Notes under the pieces: model-generated
The model's database searches: none
What the model was told of the DNA's origin: nothing
Seen by the model: the letters and a program-made list of their open reading frames with translations, nothing else
Position numbers and translations under genes: made by a program
Part shown: positions 32,522 through 41,923 of the stretch, one piece after another
Layout of the letters: every line of letters begins with the position of its first letter
Position numbering within the stretch: position 1 is the stretch's first letter
DNA from: Zoogloea dura
Lineage (GTDB): Bacteria > Pseudomonadota > Gammaproteobacteria > Burkholderiales > Rhodocyclaceae
DNA length: 64,000 bases
Direction of reading: 5' to 3'
Assembly (NCBI RefSeq): GCF_012927165.1
Contig: NZ_JABBGA010000001.1
Location: 186,001 to 250,000, forward strand

Positions 32522-33005
32522 GCAGCTGTTCCGCCGAATGACCGCGATGTACGGCCGGCTGTTCGCCGACATGTGGGCGGGGGCCGATCTGGCGGACGTG
32601 AAGGCCATCTGGGCGGAGGACTTGTCCCCGTTCTGCTGGCGCCAGATCGAGTGGGCGATGGAGCAGTGCAAGGCGACGAAGGACTTCCCGCCGACGCTCC
32701 CGATGTTCCGGGGGTTCTGCCTCCAGGCCCCACGGCCTGAGGCTCCGAAGGCGCTTCCCGCGCCGGAGATTCACCCCAACGTGGTGGCCGCTCGCCAGGC
32801 CGAAGCCGAGGCCATGGCCCGCCAGGTGCTGGCTCCGAAGGTCGATCACAAGGCCTGGGCGAAGCTGCACCGGTCCGACTGGCTTGCTGGCAGGAGCGTC
32901 CGAATGATTGTGGTGGAGATGGCATCCGATGCCCTCGGCGAGCGCTGGCACACGGACAACGGCCGGCGGGAGTGCAGCCCGGCCTACGGGGCCGAGGCAG
33001 CGTGA
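32382..33005 (+). CDS. Lambda P-like helicase-loader candidate
   Basis: A 207-residue protein in the position of a replication P protein. The core FRRMTAMYGRLFADMW, SPFCWRQIEWAMEQCKATKDFPPTLPMF resembles the P/DnaT-like domain of phage loaders that hand DnaB helicase to the origin. ATG 32382 is preceded by GAGGG at good spacing; ATG 32481 is an alternative that would cut the overlap with the previous gene to 41 bp. Confidence 0.75.
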   Translation: MGHPTEPLQQTGAPLSSPNSPGQTALRKGSTIPMRELSPERLEGCVEQLFRRMTAMYGRLFADMWAGADLADVKAIWAEDLSPFCWRQIEWAMEQCKATKDFPPTLPMFRGFCLQAPRPEAPKALPAPEIHPNVVAARQAEAEAMARQVLAPKVDHKAWAKLHRSDWLAGRSVRMIVVEMASDALGERWHTDNGRRECSPAYGAEAA

Positions 33006-33193
33006 AATCAGGACCGACATGGACAGAGGAGCACAGGAAGCAATGCGAAATCAGATGGGTCTTGACCTTGAGCAAGCCGCAGAGGGCGGCGTTCTACGCG
33101 GACGTGGCACGGCACAGGGGGAAGGAAGCAGCCCAGCTGCTGATGGCCGAGGTGTCGGCGGAGTGGGGCAGGCGCAACCGCGGCCGATATTGA
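33002..33193 (+). CDS. Small conserved phage protein (TWTEEHRKQCE type)
   Basis: A 63-residue protein with TWTEEHRKQCEIRWVL and a helical Arg/Glu-rich tail, a pattern common in phage replication modules and of unknown role. It starts at a GTG that overlaps the previous stop (GTGA) and ends in a 4-bp overlap with rusA. Confidence 0.7.
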   Translation: MKSGPTWTEEHRKQCEIRWVLTLSKPQRAAFYADVARHRGKEAAQLLMAEVSAEWGRRNRGRY

Positions 33194-33555
33194 CGCTTGG
33201 CTACCCAGTCTCTGCAAACCGGTACTGGCGCACCTGCAGAGGCCGCACATTCCGCAGCGCGGAGGCTGACCGCTACAAGGACAGCGCGAAGAGAGCAGCC
33301 AGCCTCGCGGGACTGCCTCAGTTCGATGGACCCGTCGCCGTCTATATCGCTCTGCACCCGAAGCTCACGAAGAAGGGCGTGGCCAGCTTGGCGCGCATGG
33401 ACTTGGACAACTGCATCAAGGTCACCTTGGACGCGCTCAACGGTGTGGCGTATTGCGACGACGCCCAGGTTGTGCGGCTGTTTGCTGAGGTAGGTCACGC
33501 TGTTCGGGACGGCGGGTTGAGCGTAGTCGTGAGATCGATGGAGGGTCGCGCCTGA
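33190..33555 (+). CDS. rusA: RusA-family Holliday junction resolvase
   Basis: A 121-residue endodeoxyribonuclease that resolves four-way junctions. Catalytic acids D71 and D73 (RMDLDNCIKVTLDAL) and D91 (YCDDAQV) match RusA spacing, and YPVSANRYWR is the usual N-terminus. The best start is TTG 33190, overlapping the previous stop (TTGA); the frame is open upstream but lacks similarity. Confidence 0.9.
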   Translation: MTLGYPVSANRYWRTCRGRTFRSAEADRYKDSAKRAASLAGLPQFDGPVAVYIALHPKLTKKGVASLARMDLDNCIKVTLDALNGVAYCDDAQVVRLFAEVGHAVRDGGLSVVVRSMEGRA

Positions 33556-34025
33556 TGGCAGCAATCCAGCGCACGACGCGCCAGCAGATCCTCGACGCAG
33601 TGCAGGACCTCCACAACCAGGAGCAGCTGGTCACCCGGGAAGCGCTGCAGGAGGTCACCGGGCTGAAGCTGACCATCATCGACGATCGCCTGGCCACCCT
33701 GGTGGACGACGGCGCGCTGATTCGGAAAAGCCGCGGCGTGTTCGTCCCGGCAGTCCTGCATCCGCCGGCGCGCATCATCACGAAATCCATCCTGCCCGAT
33801 GGCCTGGTGAAGATCGAGATCGGGGATGAAGTCCTAACGCTCACCCCTCGCGAAGATCGGACGCTGGCGTCGCTCCAGGCGGGCACTGCAGTTCAGTTCG
33901 CGGCGATCGAGATTGGGCACGAAATGTCGGCGATGGTCGCAGCGATGCGAAAGCGCATCGGGCACCTCGAGGCGAAGCTCAAGGGCTTCGAGGGCGGGAA
34001 GCAGCTGGATCTGGATGGGGTTTGA
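33555..34025 (+). CDS. Winged-helix phage protein
   Basis: A 156-residue protein with an N-terminal winged helix (TRQQILDAVQDLHNQEQLVT, TGLKLTIIDDRLATLVDDG) and a C-terminal coiled coil (MVAAMRKRIGHLEAKLKGFE). It is the last gene before the packaging module and could act as a late-gene regulator, though nothing proves it. Confidence 0.68.
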   Translation: MAAIQRTTRQQILDAVQDLHNQEQLVTREALQEVTGLKLTIIDDRLATLVDDGALIRKSRGVFVPAVLHPPARIITKSILPDGLVKIEIGDEVLTLTPREDRTLASLQAGTAVQFAAIEIGHEMSAMVAAMRKRIGHLEAKLKGFEGGKQLDLDGV

Positions 34026-34080
34026 GCGTGCGGGCTGAAGGGGTGGCAGTACCGCAGGTGCCCTGCGTAGGTTGCGGCGC

Positions 34081-34914
34081 ATGAAGACCCAGAAGCCGAA
34101 GAAGGCAGGTGCCGCCCGGTCAGACCAGAAGCTCACGCCGAAGCAGCAGCGTTTCGTCGAGGAGTACCTGGTCGATCTGAATGGCACCCAAGCCGCAATA
34201 CGGGCCGGCTACAGCGTGAAGACCGCGGAGCAGATGGCCTACCAGCTGCTTCAGAAAACTTCAGTCAAGAAGGCCATTTCTGCGGCACGCAAGGACCAAC
34301 AGGATCGGACTGAGATCACCGCCGACCGCGTCCTGCGCGAGGCCTGGAGCATCCTCACGGCCGACGCCCGCGAGCTGGTGCAGGTGAAGGTTGGCTGCTG
34401 CCGGCACTGCTGGGGCGAAGGCCACCGGTACCAGCGCACGGTCGCTGAGTACAACCACGATCACGCCGAGTGGCTGGCCAAGCGGTCTGCCGGCAAGGCG
34501 CAAGAGGACTTCGAAGAGCAGGGCGGCATTGGCTACAACCCGCTGCGCCCCCCGCATCCCGAGTGCCCCGAGTGCTGCGGCGATGGCTACTCCCGGGTAG
34601 TGCTCGCTGATACCCGGACGATCTCGCCGGCCGCCGCAGCGCTCTATGCGGGTGCGGAACAGACCAAGTACGGGCTCAAGGTCGTGATGCACGACAAGGT
34701 GGCCGCCATGGAGAAGCTGTTCAAGCACCTGGGCCTGTACGAGAAGGACAACGAGCAGAAGAGCGATCCGCTCACCGATCTCCTGCACAAGATCGCCTGC
34801 AGCAACGGTTCCGCCTTCAGGCCGGTTCAGGACGATCCCGAGGCGCTACCGGCAGCGCCGGCAAGTGCATTTCAGCCGCGCGATGACTCGACGCTTGAGC
34901 CGGGTGAGGGTTGA
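34081..34914 (+). CDS. terS: Terminase small subunit with zinc-ribbon insert
   Basis: A 277-residue DNA-packaging recognition subunit of the Terminase_2 type: LTPKQQRFVEEYLVDLNGTQAAIRAGYS is the DNA-binding helix-turn-helix. After residue ~90 there is an insert with CCRHCWGEGH and, about 50 residues later, CPECCGDGY, which should bind zinc. Total length is greater than the ~170 residues of simple members because of this insert and a disordered tail. Coupled to TerL by a one-base overlap. Confidence 0.9.
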   Translation: MKTQKPKKAGAARSDQKLTPKQQRFVEEYLVDLNGTQAAIRAGYSVKTAEQMAYQLLQKTSVKKAISAARKDQQDRTEITADRVLREAWSILTADARELVQVKVGCCRHCWGEGHRYQRTVAEYNHDHAEWLAKRSAGKAQEDFEEQGGIGYNPLRPPHPECPECCGDGYSRVVLADTRTISPAAAALYAGAEQTKYGLKVVMHDKVAAMEKLFKHLGLYEKDNEQKSDPLTDLLHKIACSNGSAFRPVQDDPEALPAAPASAFQPRDDSTLEPGEG

Positions 34915-36578
34915 TGTCGGCACGCGATGAGATCCTCCTCGAGGAAGAGGATCGGCTGGTAGGCGAGCTGACGCGTCAGAAGCCGACGGTCACCCACAAC
35001 GAGCCCCTGGTTCAGCTTCCGGGCGATGCGGAAGAGCTGGCCCGCTGCCTGGCTGATCCGGAGTGGCGGCTGTTCTCGGGCTGCCTCTACAAGATCATGA
35101 TCAAGGGCGACGGCGATGACGCCGACGAAGCCCAGGTCATGCCCTTTCGGCCGAACCGGGCTCAGCGGCGTTTCATCCGGCGCCTGTGGCATCGCAATCT
35201 GATCCTCAAGGCGCGGCAGCTCGGCTTTACCACCCTGATCTGCCTGATGTGGCTGGACCATGCGCTGTTCAACGCGAACCAGCGGTGCGGGATCATCGCC
35301 CAGGACCTCGAGGCCGTCGCGACGATCTTTCGCGACAAGGTCCGCTTCGCCTACGACAACCTGCCCGAGGAGATTCGCCAGCGCTTCCCGCTGAAGCGTG
35401 ACAGCAACGTGGAGCTGCTGTTCTCCCACAACAACAGCAGCGTGCGCGTTGCCACCTCCATGCGTTCCGGCACCATCCATCGCCTGCACGTGAGCGAGTT
35501 CGGAAAGATCTGCGCGAAGTACCCGCAGAAGGCCCAGGAAGTGATGACCGGCTCGATTCCTGCGGTGCCGACCAACGGCATCCTGGTGATCGAATCGACG
35601 GCAGAAGGGCGCGAGGGCGAGTTCTTCGCCATGGTCGAGCAGGCCAAGGGCAAGTTCCTGAGCCGCCTGCCACTGACGGTCAGGGACTACCGGTTTCACT
35701 TCTACGCCTGGTGGCAGGAGCCCAAGTACCGGCTGCCTGCCGCCGAGGTGCCCATCACTCGCGATGAGCATGAGTACTTCGACAAGATCGAAGGGGAGAT
35801 GGAGTGCCGCATCGACCCGGATCAGCGGGCCTGGTACGTGGCGACGAAGCGGGCCGACTTCTCCGGCAAAGAGGAGCGGATGTGGCAGGAGTACCCCTCC
35901 ACGCCCGACGAAGCCTTCCAGATCAGCACCGAGGGCAACTACTACGCGAAGGACATGGTGGCCCTGCGGAAGCGTGGCGGTATCACGCGGGTACCGGTGC
36001 TGGATCTGCCGGTGAACACGTTCTGGGACATCGGCAACGCCGATGGCTGCGCCCTGTGGTTTCACCAGATCCTGCGCGGGGAAGACCGCTTCATCGGCTA
36101 CTACGAAGAGCACGGCGAGGATCTGCGTCACTACGTGAAGCACCTGCAATCCCGGGGATGGGTATTCGGAACCCACTTCCTCCCGCATGACGCTGACCAC
36201 AAGCGCCTGGGCGACTACAACCGATCGGTGAAGGAGCAGCTGCAGGCACTTCTCCCAGGGCAGCGCTTCGTGATCGTGCCGCGCGTCACCGAGCTGATCA
36301 CCGGCATTTACGCGACCCGGAAACACCTCAAGGGGTGCTACATCGATGCGGAAGGCTGCAAAGATGGGATCGTGAGGCTGGAAGGCTATCGCAAGAAATT
36401 CAACCGAGCCGACAACCGCTTCATCGATGAGCCCGACAAGTCGAACGGCTGCAGCGAGGGTGCGGATTCCATGCGGCAGTGGGCCCAGGCCAAGGAGCTG
36501 GGCATGGTGGACGAGGCTGCGGGCGTCGCCTCCGGTTACAGCTACAACGAGGCGCCGGCACCCGACTGGCGCATGTGA
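34914..36578 (+). CDS. terL: Terminase large subunit (packaging ATPase-nuclease)
   Basis: A 554-residue motor protein. The ATPase has an adapted Walker A KARQLGFTT (residues 99-107), RVATSMRSGTIHRLHVSEFG around the Walker B/coupling region and ILVIESTAEG. The C-terminal nuclease includes FWDIGNADGCALWFHQ (first acidic residue) and LPHDADHKRLG. Start ATG 34914 shares a base with the terS stop. Confidence 0.93.
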   Translation: MSARDEILLEEEDRLVGELTRQKPTVTHNEPLVQLPGDAEELARCLADPEWRLFSGCLYKIMIKGDGDDADEAQVMPFRPNRAQRRFIRRLWHRNLILKARQLGFTTLICLMWLDHALFNANQRCGIIAQDLEAVATIFRDKVRFAYDNLPEEIRQRFPLKRDSNVELLFSHNNSSVRVATSMRSGTIHRLHVSEFGKICAKYPQKAQEVMTGSIPAVPTNGILVIESTAEGREGEFFAMVEQAKGKFLSRLPLTVRDYRFHFYAWWQEPKYRLPAAEVPITRDEHEYFDKIEGEMECRIDPDQRAWYVATKRADFSGKEERMWQEYPSTPDEAFQISTEGNYYAKDMVALRKRGGITRVPVLDLPVNTFWDIGNADGCALWFHQILRGEDRFIGYYEEHGEDLRHYVKHLQSRGWVFGTHFLPHDADHKRLGDYNRSVKEQLQALLPGQRFVIVPRVTELITGIYATRKHLKGCYIDAEGCKDGIVRLEGYRKKFNRADNRFIDEPDKSNGCSEGADSMRQWAQAKELGMVDEAAGVASGYSYNEAPAPDWRM

Positions 36579-36586
36579 GGATCAGG

Positions 36587-38905
36587 ATGGACATGGATAT
36601 CGAGAGCCGCCAGGGCGAAGGCGAGGGCGAGGACCACGAGGCGGCCGAGCGCCTGGACATGGGGCTCGAGGAATACACCGAGATCACCCGGGAGATCGAA
36701 GAACAGCCGCCCTGGCTGGATCGCGCCAACAAGGAGATGGACTACGCCGACGGCAACCAGCTCGACGGCGATCTGCTGCGAAGGCTCCAGGAGGCCGGCA
36801 TCCCCCCAGCGGTTGAGGACCAGATCGGCCCGGCGCTCCGCGCCATCCACGGCTACGAGACCAGCACCCGCACCGATTGGCGCGTGACGCCCAACGGCGG
36901 CCTGGGTGGCCAGGACGTGGCGGACGCCATCAACTACAAGCTCAACGAGGCCGAGCGCATGTCGAAGGCCGATCAGGCCTGCGGCGAGGCCTTCAAGCCG
37001 CAGATCGGCTGTGGCCTTGGCTGGGTGGAGGTCTCGAGGAGCAGCGACCCCTTCAAATATCCGTACCGGTGCACGCCGATCCATCGCAACGAGATCCGCT
37101 TCGACTGGACTTCGGTGGAGCCGGATCTGTCGGACGCGCGCTTCCTGCGCCGGCAGCGCTGGTTGCATCCGCGGCGCCTCGCCACCGTCTTCCCCGAGCA
37201 CAAGGAATTGATCCTGGCCTGCGGCAAGGCCGGCTCCGACTGGTGGCTGGAGCGGCCCGAGCTGCTCGACGGCGCGTCGTCCACCGGGCTGAACAACGTC
37301 TGGGGCGACGCGCGCGGCTGGACGGTGCAGGAGGACCGTTGGTACAACCCGACGAACCGGGACCTGTGCCTGGTGGAGCTCTGGTACCGGCGCTGGGTGC
37401 CGGCGATCCTGCTGAAGGCGGCGGACGGGCGGATTGTCGAGTTCGACCAGGCCAACCCGGCCCATGCGGCGGCCATCGAGCGTGGCCTGGTCGAGGTCAT
37501 CCGATCGACCATCGCCAAGGTGCGGAGATCCTACTGGATTGGCCCGCATCGGCTTTACGACGGCCCGACCCCCTACACCCACACGCATTTTCCGTATGCG
37601 CCGTTCTGGGGCTTTCGCGAGGACAACACCCGTGTGCCCTACGGCTACATCCGGTCGATGATCTACCAGCAGGACAGCCTCAACAGTGCGGTGGCGAAGG
37701 TCCGCTGGGGCCTTTCGGTGACCCGCGTGGAGAGGACGAAGGGCGCAGTGGCGATGACCGACGAACAGCTGCGCCGCCAGATTGCGCGGCCGGATGCGGA
37801 CATCGTGCTGGACCCTGAGTACATGGCCAGGCCGGGAGCACGGTTCGAGGTGAAGCGCGACTACCAACTCACCGACCAGCACTACCAGCTGATGATCGAC
37901 GCACGAACGGCCATCGAGCGGGTCAGCAGCATCACCTCGGGCTTTCAAGGCAAGCGTGGCACGGCGACCAGCGGCGTGCAGGAGCGGACCCAGGTGGAGC
38001 AGTCCAATCAGTCCCTCGAGGGGATGATGAGCAACTTCCGGTCGGGCCGGACGATGGTCGGCGAGATGCTGATGGCAATGATCGTGCAGGACATGGGCGA
38101 CAGGGAGCACACGGTCATCATCGAGGGTGACGCCCTGACCGCCGATCGCACCGTGGTGATCAACCGCCGTGAGATGGACCCGGTGACGAACACCCCGGTC
38201 CTGACCAACGATCTGCAGCGCACCCGGCTGCTGGTCTCCCTCGAGGATGTGCCCAGCACACCCAGCTTCCGCGGCCAGCAGCTCAATTCCATGTCGGAGG
38301 CCGTTAAGGCCCTTCCGGCCCAGTACCAGGCTGCGGCCATGCCGTTCCTTGCCAGCCTCATGGACGTGCCATTCAAGCGGGATCTGGTCGAAGCCCTGCG
38401 CGCCGCCGGCCAGCAGGAATCGCCCGAGCAGGTGGAGGGGCGCATCAAGCAGGAGGTGGCCCAGGCCCTCAAGCAGGCCGGCAACGACCTGAAGGCGCGC
38501 GAGCTGGACATGAAGGAGCGCCTGACCGAAGCCCAGGTGAAGCAGATCATGGCCCAGGCGGTGCAGACGGGCGTGCAGGCCGCCTTCTCGGCGATGCAAG
38601 GCGGCGCCCAGGTGGCGCAGATGCCGATGATTGCCCCGATCGCCGACGCGATCATGCAGGGCGCCGGCTACCAGCGGCCGGCGGGTGGTGGGCAAGACCC
38701 TAACTTCCCGCAGCCTGAGCAGACGGCGGCCATGAACATTAAGAGTCCGTACATCCAGGGGCAAGGGCCGGCCGCCGATGTCGCGCCGCCCGTCCGAGAG
38801 AACACCTCACCCAGCTTTCCCCCCGTGCCGAGCCGCGGCGGTTCTCCGATGCAGGGCATCGAGACTGCCACGCCGGCCGACAACCTCGCAGGAGCACCGC
38901 AATGA
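36587..38905 (+). CDS. Portal protein (P22 type)
   Basis: A 772-residue protein that should form the dodecameric DNA gate at the capsid vertex. It resembles the P22-like portal family: IHGYETSTRTDWRVTPNGG, CTPIHRNEIRFDW, THFPYAPFWGFRED and a long helical C-terminus (a barrel in P22). The ATG at 36587 has a GAGG ribosome-binding site; upstream in-frame sequence overlaps terL. The last ~90 residues are Gln/Gly/Pro-rich. Confidence 0.88.
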   Translation: MDMDIESRQGEGEGEDHEAAERLDMGLEEYTEITREIEEQPPWLDRANKEMDYADGNQLDGDLLRRLQEAGIPPAVEDQIGPALRAIHGYETSTRTDWRVTPNGGLGGQDVADAINYKLNEAERMSKADQACGEAFKPQIGCGLGWVEVSRSSDPFKYPYRCTPIHRNEIRFDWTSVEPDLSDARFLRRQRWLHPRRLATVFPEHKELILACGKAGSDWWLERPELLDGASSTGLNNVWGDARGWTVQEDRWYNPTNRDLCLVELWYRRWVPAILLKAADGRIVEFDQANPAHAAAIERGLVEVIRSTIAKVRRSYWIGPHRLYDGPTPYTHTHFPYAPFWGFREDNTRVPYGYIRSMIYQQDSLNSAVAKVRWGLSVTRVERTKGAVAMTDEQLRRQIARPDADIVLDPEYMARPGARFEVKRDYQLTDQHYQLMIDARTAIERVSSITSGFQGKRGTATSGVQERTQVEQSNQSLEGMMSNFRSGRTMVGEMLMAMIVQDMGDREHTVIIEGDALTADRTVVINRREMDPVTNTPVLTNDLQRTRLLVSLEDVPSTPSFRGQQLNSMSEAVKALPAQYQAAAMPFLASLMDVPFKRDLVEALRAAGQQESPEQVEGRIKQEVAQALKQAGNDLKARELDMKERLTEAQVKQIMAQAVQTGVQAAFSAMQGGAQVAQMPMIAPIADAIMQGAGYQRPAGGGQDPNFPQPEQTAAMNIKSPYIQGQGPAADVAPPVRENTSPSFPPVPSRGGSPMQGIETATPADNLAGAPQ

Positions 38906-39246
38906 GCAAGATCATTACCCCGTCCGTCGGCCGCAAGGTCTGGTTTCGCCTGAATGGCATCACCGAATTGGAAAAGCCGCGCTCCGGTGCGGAGATGGTT
39001 CCCGCTCGGTCCTTTCCTCAGGTTATCGACATGGCCAAGCCGCTCGACGCAACCGTGGTGCATGTCTGGAATGATCGGATGGTCAATCTGCAGATCCTCG
39101 ACCACTACGGCAACCCATTTATCGCCACCAGCGTGACGCTGCTTCAGGAAGGCGACACGCCCCCTCAGTTCGGCTTCTACGCGGAGTGGATGCCCTATCA
39201 GCTCGGCCAAGCCAAGAAGGAGGCCGACGAGGCCGTGACGGCCTGA
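38902..39246 (+). CDS. Conserved phage protein
   Basis: A 114-residue protein (VGRKVWFRLNGITELEKPRS, ATVVHVWNDRMVNLQILDHY) of a family found after portal genes and elsewhere in phages; role unknown. Starts in the portal stop (ATGA) and is followed by a terminator. Confidence 0.75.
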   Translation: MSKIITPSVGRKVWFRLNGITELEKPRSGAEMVPARSFPQVIDMAKPLDATVVHVWNDRMVNLQILDHYGNPFIATSVTLLQEGDTPPQFGFYAEWMPYQLGQAKKEADEAVTA

Positions 39247-39275
39247 CGAGGCTCGATCGCCGGCGCTACCCCACC

Positions 39276-39298
39276 AGCCCGCCCTGCGCGGGCTTTTT
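39276..39298 (+). terminator. Intrinsic terminator before the scaffold-capsid genes
   Basis: AGCCCGC (39276-39282) and GCGGGCT (39288-39294) pair around CCTGC and run into five Ts. It would separate packaging genes from the highly expressed scaffold-capsid genes, so readthrough or a fresh promoter is expected there. Confidence 0.85.
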
Positions 39299-39455
39299 CA
39301 TGCCCGCAACCCAGCCCCCTCTAGGGTTGGATCGATCCTCCATCCGGCAAAGACACTGATTGGCAAGCCACCCGACGGGGTGGCGATCCGCGCGCCGCAA
39401 GGCTCGCAGCTCCGAATCCCCAGCGGCCACGGCGACATGTGGCGGGACGCAGGAC

Positions 39456-40547
39456 ATGCCAACGACCAATCAGCAATTCGAGTTCATCGCAAACGCAATC
39501 GAGAGTGGGGGCCAACTGACCCCCCAGCAGGCCGCCCAGCTTCTGGAGATGGGCGACATCCAAGGCGATACCGGCGCTCAGGCCCCGGAAACCGGCAGCG
39601 TGCCTGGCGCTGCCACTGCTACCGAAGGCGTTGCTGAGAACGCGACGAAGACCAACACCGATCAGGATCCGGCGGCCCAGGCTGCTGGTGCGACTCCCGA
39701 GAATGCCGCGGCGACGCCGCCCGAGGACCAGCTGAACGCGGACAACGCGGTCATTCTGGCCCGGGACGGCAAGCACACCATCAGCTTCGACAAGCTGGCG
39801 GCAGCCCGAACCGAGGCGAAGACGCTGGCTGCCCAGCTTGATGCTGCAACCAAGCAGCTGGCCGACCTGCAGGCGCAGGCCAATGCACGGGCGGCGGCTG
39901 GCCAGGTGCCGACCCCGACCGACAACCAGGTGGCTGCCGTGCAGGCGGCCATCGATTCGGGCGTGGATCTGGCGATCTTCGGGGACTTCTCCGAGGCCGC
40001 CATGGCGGAGGGCATCAAGAAGCTGGTGGCGCAGCAGGTAGCCGCCCAGGTCGCAGCGCAAGTCGGCCAGGCCCTGAAGCCCATCCAGGCCAAGGAGCAG
40101 GCGGACGCGACCACCGGGCACTTCCAGGCCATCTACACCGCCCATCCGGATGCGGACTCCATCGTGGATTCGAGGGAGTTTGCGGCTTGGCAGGCGTCCT
40201 TGCCGTCCATCGTGCGAGATGCCTACTCCCAGGCCCTGGCCAAGGGCGGTGCGAATCAGGTGATCGAGGTCTTCGACACGTTCAAGAAAGCAACTGCGGG
40301 AACTCAGGCCCAGGCCGCGGCCGCGCTGGCTCAACAGCCGGCAGCGGATCCGGCGGCTGCGGCCAAAGCAGCCATCGCCAAGGCGGCGGCGACCCCGCCG
40401 GCCAGCCTCTCGGACATTCCGGGTGGCCGGCCGGCCGGAACGTCGCGCGAGGAAGCGATGGCCGGAATGAACAGCGTTGATCTGCTGGATGCCATGAGTG
40501 GCATGTCTCCCGAGCAGATCGAGCGCTACCTGAACTCGCAGATCTAG
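39456..40547 (+). CDS. Putative capsid assembly scaffold protein
   Basis: A 363-residue, Ala/Gln-rich, acidic protein with a central coiled coil (LAAARTEAKTLAAQLDAATK onward) and a Met-rich helical C-terminus ending SPEQIERYLNSQI. No catalytic motif is seen. Its place between portal and major capsid genes and its composition fit a scaffold that is removed during head assembly. ATG 39456 is used; the upstream frame is non-genic. Confidence 0.72.
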   Translation: MPTTNQQFEFIANAIESGGQLTPQQAAQLLEMGDIQGDTGAQAPETGSVPGAATATEGVAENATKTNTDQDPAAQAAGATPENAAATPPEDQLNADNAVILARDGKHTISFDKLAAARTEAKTLAAQLDAATKQLADLQAQANARAAAGQVPTPTDNQVAAVQAAIDSGVDLAIFGDFSEAAMAEGIKKLVAQQVAAQVAAQVGQALKPIQAKEQADATTGHFQAIYTAHPDADSIVDSREFAAWQASLPSIVRDAYSQALAKGGANQVIEVFDTFKKATAGTQAQAAAALAQQPAADPAAAAKAAIAKAAATPPASLSDIPGGRPAGTSREEAMAGMNSVDLLDAMSGMSPEQIERYLNSQI

Positions 40548-40557
40548 GAGGCTATCG

Positions 40558-41853
40558 ATGCCCGCGAACAAGACGAATACCGCTTATGGCTCCCCGGGGG
40601 CCATGGTTCAGCAGGCCGTGGGCCTGTTTGCCACCCACATGCAGCGCAACGGTACCCTGGCTCGCCTTACCGGTGCCATGCCGAAGGGCACTGCTGGCGC
40701 CACGGCAACCCTTCGTAAGCAGACCACTCAGCATCTGCCCATCGTGCGGTGCCAGGATCTCGGCAAGGGGAAGGGCGACGAGGTTACCTTTCACTTGCTG
40801 AACCCGATTGGCGCCAAGCCGATCATGGGTAGCAAGTATGCGGAGGGGCGTGGTACCGGCTTGTCCTACAGCGAGGACAAGCTGCGGGTGAATCAAGCCC
40901 GGTTCCCGGTTGATCTCGGCAATGTCATGAGCACGATCCGCTCCCCGGTGGATTTCCGTGCCGTCGGCCGGCCGGCAGCTCAGACGCTGATGGATCGTTA
41001 CGTGGACCAGTCTCTGCTGGTGCATATGGCCGGCGCCCGCGGCTACCACAACAACATCGAATGGTGCGTACCCACCGACGCCGATCCGGATTTTGGCGAG
41101 ATCATGGTGAATCCGGTACAGGCGCCTACCAAGAACAGGCACTACATCGCTGACGGTGCGGGAATCATCCCCTTCGCCGTCAATGCGGGTGAGATCGATC
41201 TGGCTACCACTGATCAGCTCAAGATGGGAGTGATCGACGCGATCCGTTCGACCATGGAGCAGATCGCGCTGCCGCCGCCGGCGATCAAGATCGATGGCGA
41301 TGTGATGGCCGACGAAGAGCCACTCCGCGTCTTGCTCGTTTCCCCGGCTCAGTACAGCGCTTTCGCGACGGATCCGAACTTCCGCTCGTTCCAGGCAAGC
41401 GCCTTGGCCCGCGCGCAGCAGGCCAAGATGCATCCGCTGTTCCTCGGCTCCGCAGGGATCTGGAACAACATCCTGCTCCTCAAGATGCCGAAGCCGATTC
41501 GCTTCTACGCGGGCGACACCATCAAATACTGCGCCAGCTACACCAGCGATCTGGAGTCGTCCTGCGTCGTACCGGCGGGCTTTGGGACCAATTTTGCAGT
41601 CGATCGGGCAATTCTGTTGGGGGGGCAAGCTGTCGCGGAGGCCTTTGCTGCATCCGAGCATTCGAGCATCCCCTTCTTCTGGAGCGAGGAAAAGCTCGAC
41701 CACGGCGACAAGGTGGAGCTCCTGATCGGCGCCATCCGTGGCGTTTCGAAGATCCGCTTCGAAGTGGATACCGGTGACACCGGCAAGCAATTCACCGATT
41801 ACGGCGCCGTCGCCATCGATACCGCAGTCCCCATCATCGGCGCTCGCCAGTAA
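40558..41853 (+). CDS. Major capsid protein (N4-gp56 family)
   Basis: A 431-residue HK97-fold capsid protein of the N4 gp56/DUF4043 group: GDEVTFHLLNPIGAKPIMG, RFPVDLGNVMSTIRSPVDFR, LLVSPAQYSAFATDPNFR and the C-terminal region RFEVDTGDTGKQFTDYG. A GGAGG ribosome-binding site lies upstream. It is the expected most abundant virion protein. Confidence 0.92.
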   Translation: MPANKTNTAYGSPGAMVQQAVGLFATHMQRNGTLARLTGAMPKGTAGATATLRKQTTQHLPIVRCQDLGKGKGDEVTFHLLNPIGAKPIMGSKYAEGRGTGLSYSEDKLRVNQARFPVDLGNVMSTIRSPVDFRAVGRPAAQTLMDRYVDQSLLVHMAGARGYHNNIEWCVPTDADPDFGEIMVNPVQAPTKNRHYIADGAGIIPFAVNAGEIDLATTDQLKMGVIDAIRSTMEQIALPPPAIKIDGDVMADEEPLRVLLVSPAQYSAFATDPNFRSFQASALARAQQAKMHPLFLGSAGIWNNILLLKMPKPIRFYAGDTIKYCASYTSDLESSCVVPAGFGTNFAVDRAILLGGQAVAEAFAASEHSSIPFFWSEEKLDHGDKVELLIGAIRGVSKIRFEVDTGDTGKQFTDYGAVAIDTAVPIIGARQ

Positions 41854-41866
41854 CACGGCCTGATCA

Positions 41867-41890
41867 AGGGGCCGGCGGGCGCCGGCCTCT
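41867..41890 (+). terminator. Strong hairpin after the capsid gene
   Basis: GGCCGGC (41870-41876) and GCCGGCC (41881-41887) form a stem extended by three more pairs, with a 4-base loop and no T run. It may lower transcription beyond the capsid gene or stabilise the capsid message. Confidence 0.5.
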
Positions 41891-41923
41891 AATGACTCGT
41901 GAAACGCATTCAAGGAGAGCCAC

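Noticed and set aside
36542-38764. 740-residue minus-strand frame opposite the portal gene
   Set aside because: Antisense shadow; His/Arg-rich with no family resemblance, while the plus frame is a portal protein.
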